This document shows, piece by piece, positions 17,822-33,669 of a stretch of 64,000 nt of DNA. The stretch is taken from the NCBI GenBank assembly GCA_027943245.1, contig JANDJZ010001758.1:1-64000 (forward strand), read 5' to 3'. The position numbers and the translations under genes were made by a program. A model generated the notes under the pieces. It was given only the letters and a program-made list of their open reading frames with translations, made no database searches and was not told where the DNA came from. The stretch's first letter is position 1, and every line of letters begins with the position of its first letter. This DNA comes from Acanthamoeba sp. SK_2022b (lineage: Eukaryota; Discosea; Longamoebia; Acanthamoebidae).

Positions 17822-18748
17822 CGTCGGTGAATAACGCAGGGCGGCATCCAGCGCGCTGCCCTGCCCACCGCATTGCTGCAGATAAGCGCCCACCGCCTGC
17901 ATGCCGCTCCAGCGGTTTTCGCACCACAGCGGCGCCAGCAGCGTGGGCCGACGGGCGCTGGCGGACAGGCGGTGATACACCACCTCGCCAGGCGTGTAGC
18001 GGATCATCTCCCCGGCGCTGGCGGCATAGTCCTCCAGCGCCAGTTCTGGCAAACGCCCGGCATGCCACGCCCGCGCCAGGGTACTGCCAGTGACGACGTG
18101 CAGCGGATGCAGCTTAATGCCATCCACGCCGGTCTCCACCACCCGCTGCAGCGTGAGCAGATGATCGCGCTGGGTTTCTCCCGGCAGCCCGACGATCAGA
18201 TGGCAGCACACCTTCAGCCCGCGCTGCCGGGCCCGTTGCGCGGTCTGCTGATAGCAGCGGAAATCATGGCCGCGGTTGATGCGTTTGAGCGTTTTATCGT
18301 GCGCCGTCTGCAGCCCCAGCTCCAGCCACACTTCATAACCCTCCTCGCGATACCCCGTCAGCAGATCCAATGCGGCGGGCGGCACGCAGTCCGGCCGGGT
18401 GCCGACGCACAGGCCGACCATCTCGCTCTGCGCCAACGCCTGCCGATACATCGACGCCAGCAGTTCGACCTCCGCATAGGTGCTGGTATAGGCCTGGAAA
18501 TAGGCCAGATAGCGCCGCGCCCGGTTGACCCGCGCGGCCTGCTGCGCCAGCTGTTCGGCGATACTTTGCCGCTGCATCGCCTCATCGGCGAACGAAGCGA
18601 CGTTGCAAAACGTACAGCCGCCGCGCCCCAACGTGCCGTCGCGGTTAGGGCAGCTGAATCCGCCGTGCAGCGTGAGTTTATGGATCTTTTCGCCATAGCG
18701 GCGCTGGAGATCTGCGCCAAACATATTGACTAATTGCGGCAACTGCAT
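17816..18748 (-). CDS. yhcC: YhcC, radical SAM protein
   Basis: 310-residue radical S-adenosylmethionine protein of the YhcC family (TIGR01212-type). The [4Fe-4S] cluster motif is in FSCPNRDGT..GGCTFCN (cysteines at about residues 32, 46 and 49), followed by the radical SAM barrel with GTRPDCVP and ELGLQTAHDKTLKRINRGHD. It is related to the Elp3-like/oxygen-independent coproporphyrinogen branch; its substrate is unknown, though tRNA or metabolite modification has been suggested for the superfamily. It is divergent from gltB as in E. coli. Confidence 0.93.
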   Translation of the reverse strand: MQLPQLVNMFGADLQRRYGEKIHKLTLHGGFSCPNRDGTLGRGGCTFCNVASFADEAMQRQSIAEQLAQQAARVNRARRYLAYFQAYTSTYAEVELLASMYRQALAQSEMVGLCVGTRPDCVPPAALDLLTGYREEGYEVWLELGLQTAHDKTLKRINRGHDFRCYQQTAQRARQRGLKVCCHLIVGLPGETQRDHLLTLQRVVETGVDGIKLHPLHVVTGSTLARAWHAGRLPELALEDYAASAGEMIRYTPGEVVYHRLSASARRPTLLAPLWCENRWSGMQAVGAYLQQCGGQGSALDAALRYSPTL

Positions 18749-19440
18749 AATCTTGGTGATTCTCTGTGTTCAAAGCCGCGATGCTAATAAGAAACGGCTT
18801 TTCCCGCGATGACAGAGATCAACGCTTTCCCCGCAAGGCGCCACCAGGCATAACTATTCATCATAAACGCAAATAAATTCACTATAATTCTGATGAATTA
18901 TTCTAATCGTCGCGCAACCGTTAACGGCAATATGACAATGCGGTGAAAAACAGTGACAAACATCAACAAAGAAATATCTTATAGAATAAAATTCTGCTAT
19001 TAACCCCCGCACTAGCATGGTGCAGAGATTAAGGGGTTGCACTATAGTGAGACAGCTCACACTTCTGTGGGGATCGGCGTTGCCCCACGATAGTGCAAAA
19101 ACACATTAAAATACTTATTTTTCAAATAAATAAACATCATCAATTCGATAAGAATCTATCTTAAGCCCACATTTGACCTGCGAATTCTTTCTCGCTAAGT
19201 TGGAAGTCCGCTGGAAGCTTTCTGGACGGGCAAACGTCTCGTCATATTTATGCAGTAATTGAAGACTCCCTCTTAAAACAAGTCCTATACCACTTGTGAG
19301 ACCGTCACGAGAGGCCATTGATGGAGGGCGGAAAAGCAGATTAGCGGGGTTAACTTGCTGATTGGACTTCTGCCTGAAATTGGGAAGCCCCCTCGCAGTA
19401 GGTTGTGAGAGTCACGCAGAGCCTGGGGAGGTTCACTGAT
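18749..19440 (+). promoter_or_regulatory. gltB regulatory region and leader
   Basis: 692 bases with no supported gene. The left half (about 18840-19000) is AT-rich and could hold binding sites for Lrp, IHF or CRP, which control gltBD in E. coli (known biology; sites not resolved here). A TATAGT box at 19043-19048 is a possible -10. The right part (19100-19440) is a purine-rich leader with the gltB RBS GGGGAGG (about 19427-19433). Two short minus-strand open frames here have no coding character. Confidence 0.5.
19037..19098 (+). promoter_or_regulatory. Three-way-junction-like inverted repeats upstream of gltB
   Basis: Outer arms TTGCACTAT (19037-19045) and ATAGTGCAA (19090-19098) are perfect 9-bp complements. 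Between them lie two further perfect hairpins: GTGAG-ACAG-CTCAC (19047-19060) and GTGGGG/CCCCAC (19067-19072, 19083-19088). Nested this way they form a three-way junction if transcribed. The outer arms also resemble a paired operator (GCAC...GTGC), so a protein site is an alternative. I do not recognise it as a named RNA family. Confidence 0.5.
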
Positions 19441-25334
<5,894 letters not shown>

Positions 25335-25351
25335 ACCTTCCGTACCGCCAG

Positions 25352-25384
25352 AGGCCCGGCACATTGCCGGGCTTCTGTTTTTAG
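25352..25384 (+). terminator. gltBD terminator
   Basis: Stem GCCCGGC/GCCGGGC (25354-25360, 25366-25372), 5-nt loop, then TTCTGTTTTT, just after the gltD stop. Confidence 0.85.
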
Positions 25385-25499
25385 CCTGCCACGCTTTGTA
25401 ACAACCTCCCCTCACCTCATCGCGTCAACGCGCTATAGTATTGAGTTAGCACCATTGCGGGGCGCGGCTGCGCCTGACACCGAGATAAGGATAGCGAAC

Positions 25500-25979
25500 A
25501 TGAAATGCTCCATTTCCCTGTTGGCCGGCGCACTGCTGGCCGTCAGTTTCAGCGCTTCAGCCATGGCGCTGGATTCGCAGGAGGTCGGTTACAATATCGA
25601 AGCGCGCGGCGCGCGGCCGGTCGTGGCACAGTTGGGCAAGGCCGGGCAGTTCAGCGCCGTGGAAAACAGCATCCGGCTGGGGGACGACAGCTGGATTGCC
25701 CTGGCGCCCAAGCTGGCCGGCGGCGGCAATGCCGGCTTCACCGCCGGCATCAAATCGGCCCTCTCCGCAGCCCTGATCTACAATCCGGCGGCGGTGTTGC
25801 AGGCGCTCAACAAAGGCAACGATCTGCCACTCAATGACATTTGCACCGCGCCGCCGGAAGTGCAAGGCGACACCGCCATCACCAGTTTCCGCCAGCGCGC
25901 AACCCGCGCCTTGTCCACCGTGCGCGTAGGCGATCTCAGCGCACCGCGCGATGCCTGCATTGCCGCCTTGAAAGGCTGA
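25500..25979 (+). CDS. Orphan periplasmic protein
   Basis: 159 residues, not recognised. Residues 1-23 are a good signal peptide (KCSISLLAGALLAVSFSASAMA), so the product is exported. The mature domain has mixed alpha/beta character and two cysteines near the C-terminus (NDICTAPP and RDACIAAL), about 47 residues apart and likely disulfide-bonded. The E. coli position after gltD holds gltF, which this does not resemble to my eye. It has its own upstream interval (GATAAGGATAG RBS region) and a downstream terminator, so it is a single-gene unit. Confidence 0.7.
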   Translation: MKCSISLLAGALLAVSFSASAMALDSQEVGYNIEARGARPVVAQLGKAGQFSAVENSIRLGDDSWIALAPKLAGGGNAGFTAGIKSALSAALIYNPAAVLQALNKGNDLPLNDICTAPPEVQGDTAITSFRQRATRALSTVRVGDLSAPRDACIAALKG

Positions 25980-25995
25980 TCCGCTTCTGCCGGGC

Positions 25996-26026
25996 AAAAA
26001 AAAAGCACCCCATAGGGTGCTTTTTC
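25996..26026. terminator. Bidirectional terminator between the orphan gene and sspB
   Basis: AGCACCC/GGGTGCT stem (26004-26010, 26015-26021) with A-run before and TTTTTCG after, between convergent genes. Confidence 0.85.
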
Positions 26027-26043
26027 GTTTGTTCGCGCAGGGA

Positions 26044-26544
26044 TTACTTCACCACGCGCAGCGCCGGGCGGCCACCGCGCGGCGGCTGCGGCGGCTCGTC
26101 GTCCGGGCCGTTGTCTTCCGCGGTATCCGGGCGATCGCCGTCGATCACCGACATCAGGGTTTCCGAAGGGATCGTCTCATTGTCCAGGCCTTCGAACACG
26201 CCTTCGCTCTCGTCGTAGGCGGCTTCCGGTTCGAACATCGTGCCGGCGCCGTTTTCACGCGCATAGATCGCCAGCACGGCGGCCATCGGCACCGAAACCT
26301 GACGCGGCACGCCGCCGAAGCGCGCGTTGAACTGCACGTCTTCATTGCCCAACGCCAGGTTGCCTACCGCGCGCGGCGCGATATTCAGCACGATCTGGCC
26401 GTCACGCGCGAACTCCATCGGCACCTGCACGTCCGGGCGAGTCACGTCGACCACCAGGTGCGGCGTCAGCTGGTTATCCAGCAGCCAGTCATAGAACGCC
26501 CGCAGCAGATACGGGCGACGCGGCGTCATCTGAGACATGTCCAT
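26044..26544 (-). CDS. sspB: SspB, ClpXP specificity-enhancing adaptor
   Basis: 166-residue adaptor that tethers ssrA-tagged proteins, and RseA fragments, to ClpXP. The compact substrate-binding domain (about residues 5-110, with ITP-type strand GQIVLNIAPRAVGNL) is almost identical to E. coli. A variable acidic linker follows (about 115-155), then the C-terminal XB motif RGGRPALRVVK that docks on ClpX. It lies five nt after sspA and is co-transcribed. Confidence 0.97.
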   Translation of the reverse strand: MDMSQMTPRRPYLLRAFYDWLLDNQLTPHLVVDVTRPDVQVPMEFARDGQIVLNIAPRAVGNLALGNEDVQFNARFGGVPRQVSVPMAAVLAIYARENGAGTMFEPEAAYDESEGVFEGLDNETIPSETLMSVIDGDRPDTAEDNGPDDEPPQPPRGGRPALRVVK

Positions 26545-26549
26545 CGCGC

Positions 26550-27191
26550 TTAGCCCCGGGTTTGTAGGCGCATTTCACGCTCGGCTTCGGTCAGGGAAGC
26601 CAGGAAAGCGTCGCGTTCGAAGACGCGGGTCATGTAGCCTTTCAGCTCTTTGGAGCCGGCACCGCTCAATTCAATGCCCAGCTGCGGCAGACGCCACAAC
26701 AGCGGCGCCAGATAGCAATCCACCAGGCTGAACTCTTCGCTCATGAAATACGGCGCCTGGCCGAAGATCGGTGCGATCGCCAGCAGCTCCTCGCGCAGTT
26801 GGCGACGGGCGGACTCCGCTTCCTGACCGCTGCTCTTCTCGATCTTGTCCATCAGCGAGTACCAGTTCTTCTCGATGCGCAGCATCATCAGACGGCTCTC
26901 GCCACGGGCAACCGGGTAAACCGGCATCAGCGGCGGGTGTGGGAAACGCTCATCCAGGTATTCCATGATGATGCGGGATTCATACAGGGTCAGTTCGCGA
27001 TCGACCAGCGTAGGCACCGTCTGGTAAGGGTTGAGGTCAATCAGATCTTGCGGCAGGTTATCCATTTCGACCTGCTCGATCTCGACGCTGACACCTTTCT
27101 CCGCCAGTACGATACGTACTTGATGGCTAAAAATGTCGGTCGGGCCAGAGAACAGCGTCATTACCGAACGTTTGTTGGCAGCGACAGCCAT
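26550..27191 (-). CDS. sspA: SspA, stringent starvation protein A
   Basis: 213-residue glutathione-transferase-fold protein that binds RNA polymerase, activates phage P1 late genes and lowers H-NS during stationary phase and acid stress. The N-terminal thioredoxin-like domain (residues 10-88) includes FSGPTDIFSHQVRIVLAEKG and lacks a catalytic Cys/Tyr, as known for SspA. The surface pocket residues P-H-P are visible in ERFPHPPLMPVYP. The start at 27191 (MAVAANKR) follows AGGTTTTC with an RBS-like GGAGG a little upstream; longer reading to 27278 is not conserved. The E. coli neighbours rpsI-rplM are not present upstream. Confidence 0.96.
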   Translation of the reverse strand: MAVAANKRSVMTLFSGPTDIFSHQVRIVLAEKGVSVEIEQVEMDNLPQDLIDLNPYQTVPTLVDRELTLYESRIIMEYLDERFPHPPLMPVYPVARGESRLMMLRIEKNWYSLMDKIEKSSGQEAESARRQLREELLAIAPIFGQAPYFMSEEFSLVDCYLAPLLWRLPQLGIELSGAGSKELKGYMTRVFERDAFLASLTEAEREMRLQTRG

Positions 27192-27449
27192 GAAAACCTC
27201 CAAGTTATCTAGAAAATACTGCGAATAGCCAACTGACAGGCTGCTATCCTGAATAATCTTGCCGCAGGCCGGCAGCACGCAGCGCGACCCGAGCCCATGA
27301 AAAACCGGCCCAGGAGGTCAACTGCACGGCGAACAGGCGCAAAAGTGGGTGATAGTTTACCAGATTTTGCTTGTTTTGTGGGGACGGTGCGGTGAATTCA
27401 TGTTGAATTGTCTGATCTGCCACAGATTTTAGTCGGGGACGGCGGATGG
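27192..27449. other. sspA-zapE intergenic region lacking rpsI-rplM
   Basis: About 258 bases (308 to the zapE stop) with no gene. It contains the sspA promoter area on its left and the zapE terminator on its right. In E. coli the ribosomal protein operon rplM-rpsI occupies this spot; no trace of either coding sequence is visible. Confidence 0.6.
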
Positions 27450-27486
27450 AAAATAAATTTATCGCCGGCGGCAGGCAACCGGCGAT
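27450..27486 (-). terminator. zapE terminator
   Basis: 8-bp stem ATCGCCGG/CCGGCGAT (27461-27468, 27479-27486). On the minus strand it is followed by AAATTTATTTT. Confidence 0.65.
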
Positions 27487-27499
27487 AGGCCCGGCGGAC

Positions 27500-28627
27500 T
27501 CAGGGCAGATGCGGCAGCTTGAGGTACTCTTCGCTCTGCATTTCCTGCAGGCGCGACAGGCAGCGCTGGTACTCGAACTTCAGCCTCTCCCCCTGGTAGA
27601 TCTCGAACATCGACGCCTCGGCGCCGATCACCAGCTTGACGTGTCGCTCGTAGAATTCGTCCACCAGCGCCAGGAAGCGGCGCGCGGTATTCTCTTTCAG
27701 CGGCCCCATCACCTGCACATTATACAGGATCACGCTGTGATACAGCCGCGACAGCGCAATGTAGTCCAGCTGGCTGCGCGCCTCTTCGCACAGCGTGTGG
27801 AAATCCACCGCCAGCACGCCGTCCACCGAACGGATCGCCTGCAGCGGCCGATGGTTGATCTGCAGCACCGGCGCGTCCTCTCCCGCCTTGCCCGCCAGCT
27901 TGACGAACATCCGATCCAGGGTCGCGCGCGTCTGGTCGTTCAGCGGCGTCAGATAGAGGTGCGCCTGGGTCAGGGTGCGCAGACGATAGTCGATGCCGGC
28001 GTCGACGTTCATCACGTCGCAGTACTCATTGATCAGATCGATTGCCGGCAGGAAACGCGCCCGCTGCAGGCCGTTGCGGTACAGATCGTCCGGCGGGATG
28101 TTCGACGTGGCCACCAGCGTGATGCCGCGGGCGAACAGCGCCTGCAGCAGCGTGGCCAGCAGCATGGCGTCAGTGATGTCGGACACGAAGAATTCGTCGA
28201 AGCACAACACATCGGTCTCAGCCTTGAAGCCGTCAGCGACGATTTCCAGCGGATTTTCCCGCCCTTGCAGTTCGGTCAGCTCTTCATGCACCCGCAGCAT
28301 GAAGCGGTGGAAGTGCAGACGCATTTTGCGATCGCCCGGCAGGCTGTGGAAGAACATGTCCATCAACCAGGTTTTGCCGCGCCCGACGCCGCCCCACATA
28401 TACAGCCCCTGCACCGGACGCTGCGGCGCCGTTTCGCCGCCCTTGCCCAACAAACGGCTGAGCTTGCCGCGCAGCCCGCCCGCAGGCGCGCTCGCTGCGG
28501 GCTTTTGCAGCAGAGCCTGATAAATGCGATCCAGTTGAGCGACGGCCCGGCGTTGAACCTCATCGGCCTGATATTCCCCCGCGTCCAGCGCCTGCTGGTA
28601 GCGAGATAACGGTGATAGTGCCTGCAT
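27500..28627 (-). CDS. zapE: ZapE, division-associated AAA-type ATPase
   Basis: 375-residue ATPase (AFG1/YhcM family) with Walker A GGVGRGKT at residues 79-86, Walker B-like VLCFDEFFVSD (about 138-148), and a sensor segment LVATSNIPPDDLYRNGLQR (about 172-190). In E. coli ZapE joins the Z-ring late in constriction, destabilises FtsZ polymers with ATP and is needed for division at high temperature or low oxygen. It also interacts with the membrane insertase pathway and is linked to ubiquinone synthesis. It is divergent from zapG. Confidence 0.96.
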   Translation of the reverse strand: MQALSPLSRYQQALDAGEYQADEVQRRAVAQLDRIYQALLQKPAASAPAGGLRGKLSRLLGKGGETAPQRPVQGLYMWGGVGRGKTWLMDMFFHSLPGDRKMRLHFHRFMLRVHEELTELQGRENPLEIVADGFKAETDVLCFDEFFVSDITDAMLLATLLQALFARGITLVATSNIPPDDLYRNGLQRARFLPAIDLINEYCDVMNVDAGIDYRLRTLTQAHLYLTPLNDQTRATLDRMFVKLAGKAGEDAPVLQINHRPLQAIRSVDGVLAVDFHTLCEEARSQLDYIALSRLYHSVILYNVQVMGPLKENTARRFLALVDEFYERHVKLVIGAEASMFEIYQGERLKFEYQRCLSRLQEMQSEEYLKLPHLP

Positions 28628-28858
28628 CTGTTCGATGTTCCCTAAGAACGCTTAGAAATTATTTAGCCAACGTTGGCGGCAAGTTGATGCCGATTCGCAC
28701 CGTTATCGCCACAAATGCCCGCTGCGGGCGCCGTTGAAAACCCTGTAAACACTGGGTGGAAGCGCATCAGGATTCCACTCGGACAAGGTTAACGGTTATA
28801 GTGGATATTATTAAGTGAAAAATCCCTGCGGAACAACGAAGTCAAAATAGGAGTCATC

Positions 28859-29260
28859 ATGACCTGGGAGTATGCGCTGATTGGTTTGGTCGTCGGTATC
28901 GTGATTGGTGCGGTGGCGATGCGTTTTGGCAACCGTAAATTACGTCAACAACAAGTCCTGCAGAACGAGCTGGACAAGAGCAAAACCGAGCTGGAAGAGT
29001 ACCGCCAGGAGCTGGTCGGCCACTTCGCCCGCAGCGCCGAGCTGCTGGACAACATGGCTCGCGATTATCGCCAGCTGTATCAGCATATGGCGAAAAGCTC
29101 CAACAACCTGCTGCCGGATCTGCCGATGCAGGAGAACCCGTTCCGCTATCGCCTGACCGAAGCGGAAGCGGACAACGATCAGGCGCCGGTGGAAATGCCG
29201 CGCGACTATTCTGAAGGGGCCTCCGGCCTGCTGCGCGGCCAAAGCGCACGCCGCGACTGA
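28859..29260 (+). CDS. zapG: ZapG (YhcB), division/envelope coordination protein
   Basis: 133-residue membrane protein of the DUF1043 family. One N-terminal membrane helix (residues 4-22, YALIGLVVGIVIGAVAMRF) is followed by a cytoplasmic coiled coil (about 30-80, QQQVLQNELDKSKTELEEYRQELVGH region) and a disordered C-terminus. YhcB helps balance peptidoglycan, LPS and phospholipid synthesis with division and interacts with RodZ and divisome proteins. A good RBS (AGGAG) sits upstream of the ATG at 28859. Confidence 0.95.
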   Translation: MTWEYALIGLVVGIVIGAVAMRFGNRKLRQQQVLQNELDKSKTELEEYRQELVGHFARSAELLDNMARDYRQLYQHMAKSSNNLLPDLPMQENPFRYRLTEAEADNDQAPVEMPRDYSEGASGLLRGQSARRD

Positions 29261-29273
29261 TATTCCTTCTTCG

Positions 29274-29308
29274 CCCGCGGGGCCACCCGCGGGTTTATTT
29301 CCCCTTTG
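29274..29308 (+). terminator. zapG terminator
   Basis: 7-bp stem CCCGCGG/CCGCGGG (29274-29280, 29287-29293), then TTTATTTCCCCTTT. Confidence 0.75.
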
Positions 29309-29441
29309 TGCCTTATTGACCTTCCTTCGCATTACCTTTACTGAACTTTGCACGCAAATTCACGGTCTTACCCTTCACTATGACAAGGTGATTGCCTTAT
29401 CATCAAATTTTCATCGGCAGGTATTGAGAGAGTTATCATCA

Positions 29442-30812
29442 ATGAAGAAAAAGTCTTTAATTCTTAGTGCATTGGCAATGAGCCTCGGCCTGGCGTTCAG
29501 CGCCGTACCGGTGGCCAACGCGGCCCTGCCCGTTGCCGTTCAGGGGCAGCCGCTGCCGAGCCTGGCGCCGATGCTGGAAAAAGTCTTGCCCGCCGTAGTG
29601 AGCGTGCATGTCGCAGGCACCCAGGTGCAGCGTCAACAGCTGCCGGAAGAGTTCAGACGCTTCTTCGGCCCCAATTTCCCCGGCCAACAGCAGAGCTCCC
29701 GCCCGTTTGAAGGGCTGGGTTCCGGCGTCATCATCGACGCCGCCAAAGGCTACGTGCTAACCAACAATCACGTCATCAACAACGCCGATAAAATCCGCGT
29801 GCAGTTGAACGACGGCCGCGAACTGGACGCCAAGCTGGTCGGCCGCGATGAACAATCCGACATCGCCCTGCTGCAGCTCAGCGACACTAAAAACCTGACC
29901 GCCATCAAGATGGCCGACTCCGACCAGCTGCGCGTCGGCGACTTCGCCGTGGCGGTCGGCAACCCATTTGGCCTGGGCCAAACCGCCACTTCAGGCATCA
30001 TCTCGGCGCTGGGCCGCACCGGCCTGAATCTGGAAGGGCTGGAAAACTTCATTCAGACCGACGCCTCGATCAACCGCGGCAACTCCGGCGGCGCGTTGGT
30101 TAACCTGAACGGCGAGCTGATCGGCATCAATACCGCCATTCTGGCGCCGAGTGGCGGCAACGTCGGCATCGGTTTCGCCATTCCGAGCAATATGGCGCAG
30201 AACCTGAGCCAGCAGCTGATCGAATTCGGCGAAGTGAAACGCGGCCTGCTCGGCATCAAGGGCAGCGAAATGACCCCTGACATGGCCAAAGCCTTCAACA
30301 CCGACGCGCAGCGCGGCGCCTTCGTCAGCGAAGTGCTGCCGAAATCCGCCGCCGCCAAGGCCGGCATAAAAGCCGGGGATATTCTGGTTTCCGTCGACGG
30401 CAAGCCGGTGAACAGCTTCGCCGAGCTGCGCGCCAAGGTCGGCACCACTGCGCCGGGCAAAACCCTCAAAGTGGGCCTGCTGCGCGACGGCAAACCGCAG
30501 GAAGTCTCGGTCACGCTGGACAACAGCGAGAGCGCCTCGACCAATGCCGAAACCCTGTCGCCGGCGCTGCAGGGCGTTTCCCTCAGCAACGGTGCGCTGC
30601 CGAGCGGCGACAAGGGCGTGAAGGTAGAGAACGTGGATAAAGGCTCGACGGCGGCGCAAATCGGCCTGCAAAAAGGCGACGTGATCATCGGCGTCAACCG
30701 CCAGCGCGTGGACAGCATTACCGCGCTGCGCAAGGTGCTGGAAGCCAAACCACCGGTGATGGCACTCAATATCGTGCGCGGTAACGAAACCATTTATCTG
30801 CTGCTGCGTTAA
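29442..30812 (+). CDS. degQ: DegQ, periplasmic HtrA-type serine protease/chaperone
   Basis: 456-residue HtrA protease. Signal peptide residues 1-27 (cleavage NAA/ANA|ALP). The catalytic triad is His110 (LTNNHVIN), Asp140 (EQSDIALL) and Ser215 (RGNSGGAL). PDZ1 (about 255-345) and PDZ2 (about 365-455) follow. DegQ degrades and refolds damaged periplasmic proteins, assembling into cages. Length and missing long LA-loop distinguish it from DegP. It is upstream of degS but the 88-nt gap has its own hairpin and promoter-like sequence. The start at 29442 gives the signal peptide; earlier in-frame starts do not. Confidence 0.96.
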   Translation: MKKKSLILSALAMSLGLAFSAVPVANAALPVAVQGQPLPSLAPMLEKVLPAVVSVHVAGTQVQRQQLPEEFRRFFGPNFPGQQQSSRPFEGLGSGVIIDAAKGYVLTNNHVINNADKIRVQLNDGRELDAKLVGRDEQSDIALLQLSDTKNLTAIKMADSDQLRVGDFAVAVGNPFGLGQTATSGIISALGRTGLNLEGLENFIQTDASINRGNSGGALVNLNGELIGINTAILAPSGGNVGIGFAIPSNMAQNLSQQLIEFGEVKRGLLGIKGSEMTPDMAKAFNTDAQRGAFVSEVLPKSAAAKAGIKAGDILVSVDGKPVNSFAELRAKVGTTAPGKTLKVGLLRDGKPQEVSVTLDNSESASTNAETLSPALQGVSLSNGALPSGDKGVKVENVDKGSTAAQIGLQKGDVIIGVNRQRVDSITALRKVLEAKPPVMALNIVRGNETIYLLLR

Positions 30813-30822
30813 TTTGTGCAAA

Positions 30823-30853
30823 AACCGGGCTCGGTGACATACTGCGCCCGGTT
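30823..30853 (+). terminator. Hairpin between degQ and degS
   Basis: 8-bp stem AACCGGGC/GCCCGGTT (30823-30830, 30846-30853) with a 15-nt loop and no strong T-tract. It may act as a weak degQ terminator. Confidence 0.4.
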
Positions 30854-30900
30854 AACTCATGCTATCCTCCGAACATCGTTCACCACACCACGAAAACTCC

Positions 30901-31959
30901 ATGTTTGCTAAGCTCTTGCGTTCTGTCGTTATCGGTCTCATCGTTGCCGGCCTGCTATTGGCTGCCCTGCCCATGCTGCGCTCTTCCAACGGCCTGTTTG
31001 CAGAGAAAACCGAGAATACCAGCGACGAAACACCGGTGAGCTACAACAAGGCGGTGCGCCGCGCCGCACCCGCCGTGGTGAACATCTACAACCGCAACCT
31101 GAACGGCGCCGCCAACGTGCTGTCGCTCGGTTCCGGCGTGATCATGAACGAACGCGGCTATATCATCACCAACCGCCACGTGATCAAAGACGCCCAGCAG
31201 ATCACCGTGGTGTTGCAGGACGGCCGCCGCTACGAAGCGCTGCTGGTCGGCTCCGACGGCCTGACCGATTTGGCGGTGCTGAAGATCGATCCCGGCAACC
31301 TGCCGGTGATCCCAACCAACAAAAACCGCGTTGCCCACGTCGGCGACGTGGTGTTGGCGATCGGCAACCCGTATAACCTGGGGCAGACCGTCACTCAGGG
31401 CATCCTCAGCGCCACCGGGCGCATCAGTATGAGCACCACCGGCCGACAGACTTTCCTGCAGACCGACGCCTCAATCAACCGCGGCAACTCCGGCGGCGCG
31501 CTGGTCAACTCGCTGGGCGAGCTGATCGGCATCAACACCCTGACCTATGACAAAATCACCGACGGTGAAACGCCGGAGGGTCTCGGCTTCGCCATTCCAA
31601 TTGAATTGGCCACCAAAATCATGGACAAGCTGATCCGCGACGGCCGCGTGATCCGTGGCTATTTCGGCATTCAGGGTAAGGAGATCATTCCGCTGCGCTC
31701 CTCCAATTCCGGCATCGATCGCCTGCAGGGCATCATCGTGACCGAAATTACGCCGAACGGCCCGGCGAGCAGCGCCGGTTTCCAGATCAACGACATCATC
31801 ATCAACGTGGATAACAAACCGGCGGTATCCGTGCTGGAGACCATGGACCAGGTCGCGGAGATCAGACCGGGCACCGAGATACCGGTCATCGTGCTGCGCG
31901 ACGGCAAGCGCATTACGTTGAAAATGACGGTGGGTGAATTCCCGGAAGACAGTAATTAA
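30901..31959 (+). CDS. degS: DegS, site-1 protease of the sigma-E stress response
   Basis: 352-residue HtrA-family protease anchored by one N-terminal membrane helix (about residues 6-26). Catalytic triad His93 (ITNRHVIK), Asp123 (GLTDLAVL) and Ser197 (RGNSGGAL); one PDZ domain (about 250-345). The PDZ binds the YxF ends of unfolded outer-membrane porins, which activates cleavage of RseA and release of sigma-E. The start at 30901 gives a proper short cytoplasmic tail; an in-frame ATG at 30859 is not conserved. Confidence 0.96.
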   Translation: MFAKLLRSVVIGLIVAGLLLAALPMLRSSNGLFAEKTENTSDETPVSYNKAVRRAAPAVVNIYNRNLNGAANVLSLGSGVIMNERGYIITNRHVIKDAQQITVVLQDGRRYEALLVGSDGLTDLAVLKIDPGNLPVIPTNKNRVAHVGDVVLAIGNPYNLGQTVTQGILSATGRISMSTTGRQTFLQTDASINRGNSGGALVNSLGELIGINTLTYDKITDGETPEGLGFAIPIELATKIMDKLIRDGRVIRGYFGIQGKEIIPLRSSNSGIDRLQGIIVTEITPNGPASSAGFQINDIIINVDNKPAVSVLETMDQVAEIRPGTEIPVIVLRDGKRITLKMTVGEFPEDSN

Positions 31960-31960
31960 A

Positions 31961-31996
31961 AAAGGGCCGGCATTGATGCCGGCCCTTTGATTTTCA
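31961..31996. terminator. Bidirectional terminator between degS and murA
   Basis: Perfect 12-bp stem AAAGGGCCGGCA/TGCCGGCCCTTT (31961-31972, 31977-31988), A-rich before and GATTTTC after, between convergent genes. Confidence 0.9.
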
Positions 31997-32029
31997 TCCT
32001 GCCGACGCAACCGCGCCGGCGCTAATCAC

Positions 32030-33307
<1,278 letters not shown>

Positions 33308-33344
33308 CTAATCTGAAGCTGCCCGCCCGGCAGGGCAAACAGCC

Positions 33345-33599
33345 TTAAAATCCGTTGAGTTTGCGGTCTCGCTGCCACTCTTCAGGGGTGTACGCCTTGA
33401 TAGACAAGGCATGAATGCGGTTGTCCGCAATGTATTCCATCAGCGGTGCGTAAACCGTCTGCTGTTTTTTGACGCGGCTCATACCGGCGAACAGTTCACC
33501 GACCACGATCGCCTGAAAATGGCTGCCGTCGCCCGTCACATGTACTTCATCCAGTGCCAATGCCTGCATCAGCACGTCTTTAATCTCGTTGGTTTCCAT
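33345..33599 (-). CDS. ibaG: IbaG, BolA-family protein
   Basis: 84-residue BolA/YrbA-type protein, an acid-stress-related regulator that binds Fe-S glutaredoxin (Grx4) and nucleotides of iron metabolism. The BolA fold includes the helix-turn-helix-like segment [23 protein letters not shown] (split across residues 31-53) with a conserved Asp/Cys-free loop and the His in [13 protein letters not shown] as a cluster ligand candidate. It precedes murA and is separated from mlaB by a terminator. Confidence 0.95.
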   Translation of the reverse strand: METNEIKDVLMQALALDEVHVTGDGSHFQAIVVGELFAGMSRVKKQQTVYAPLMEYIADNRIHALSIKAYTPEEWQRDRKLNGF

Positions 33600-33669
33600 A
33601 GTATCCAGTTCTGCCGCTAAAGGATCATAAACAGCCTAGTATCTTAGTGGAATACGATGTTTTCTTAAA

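Noticed and set aside
18854..19318. Two short minus-strand frames upstream of gltB
   Set aside because: No ribosome binding site, no conservation that I recognise, AT-rich regulatory DNA.
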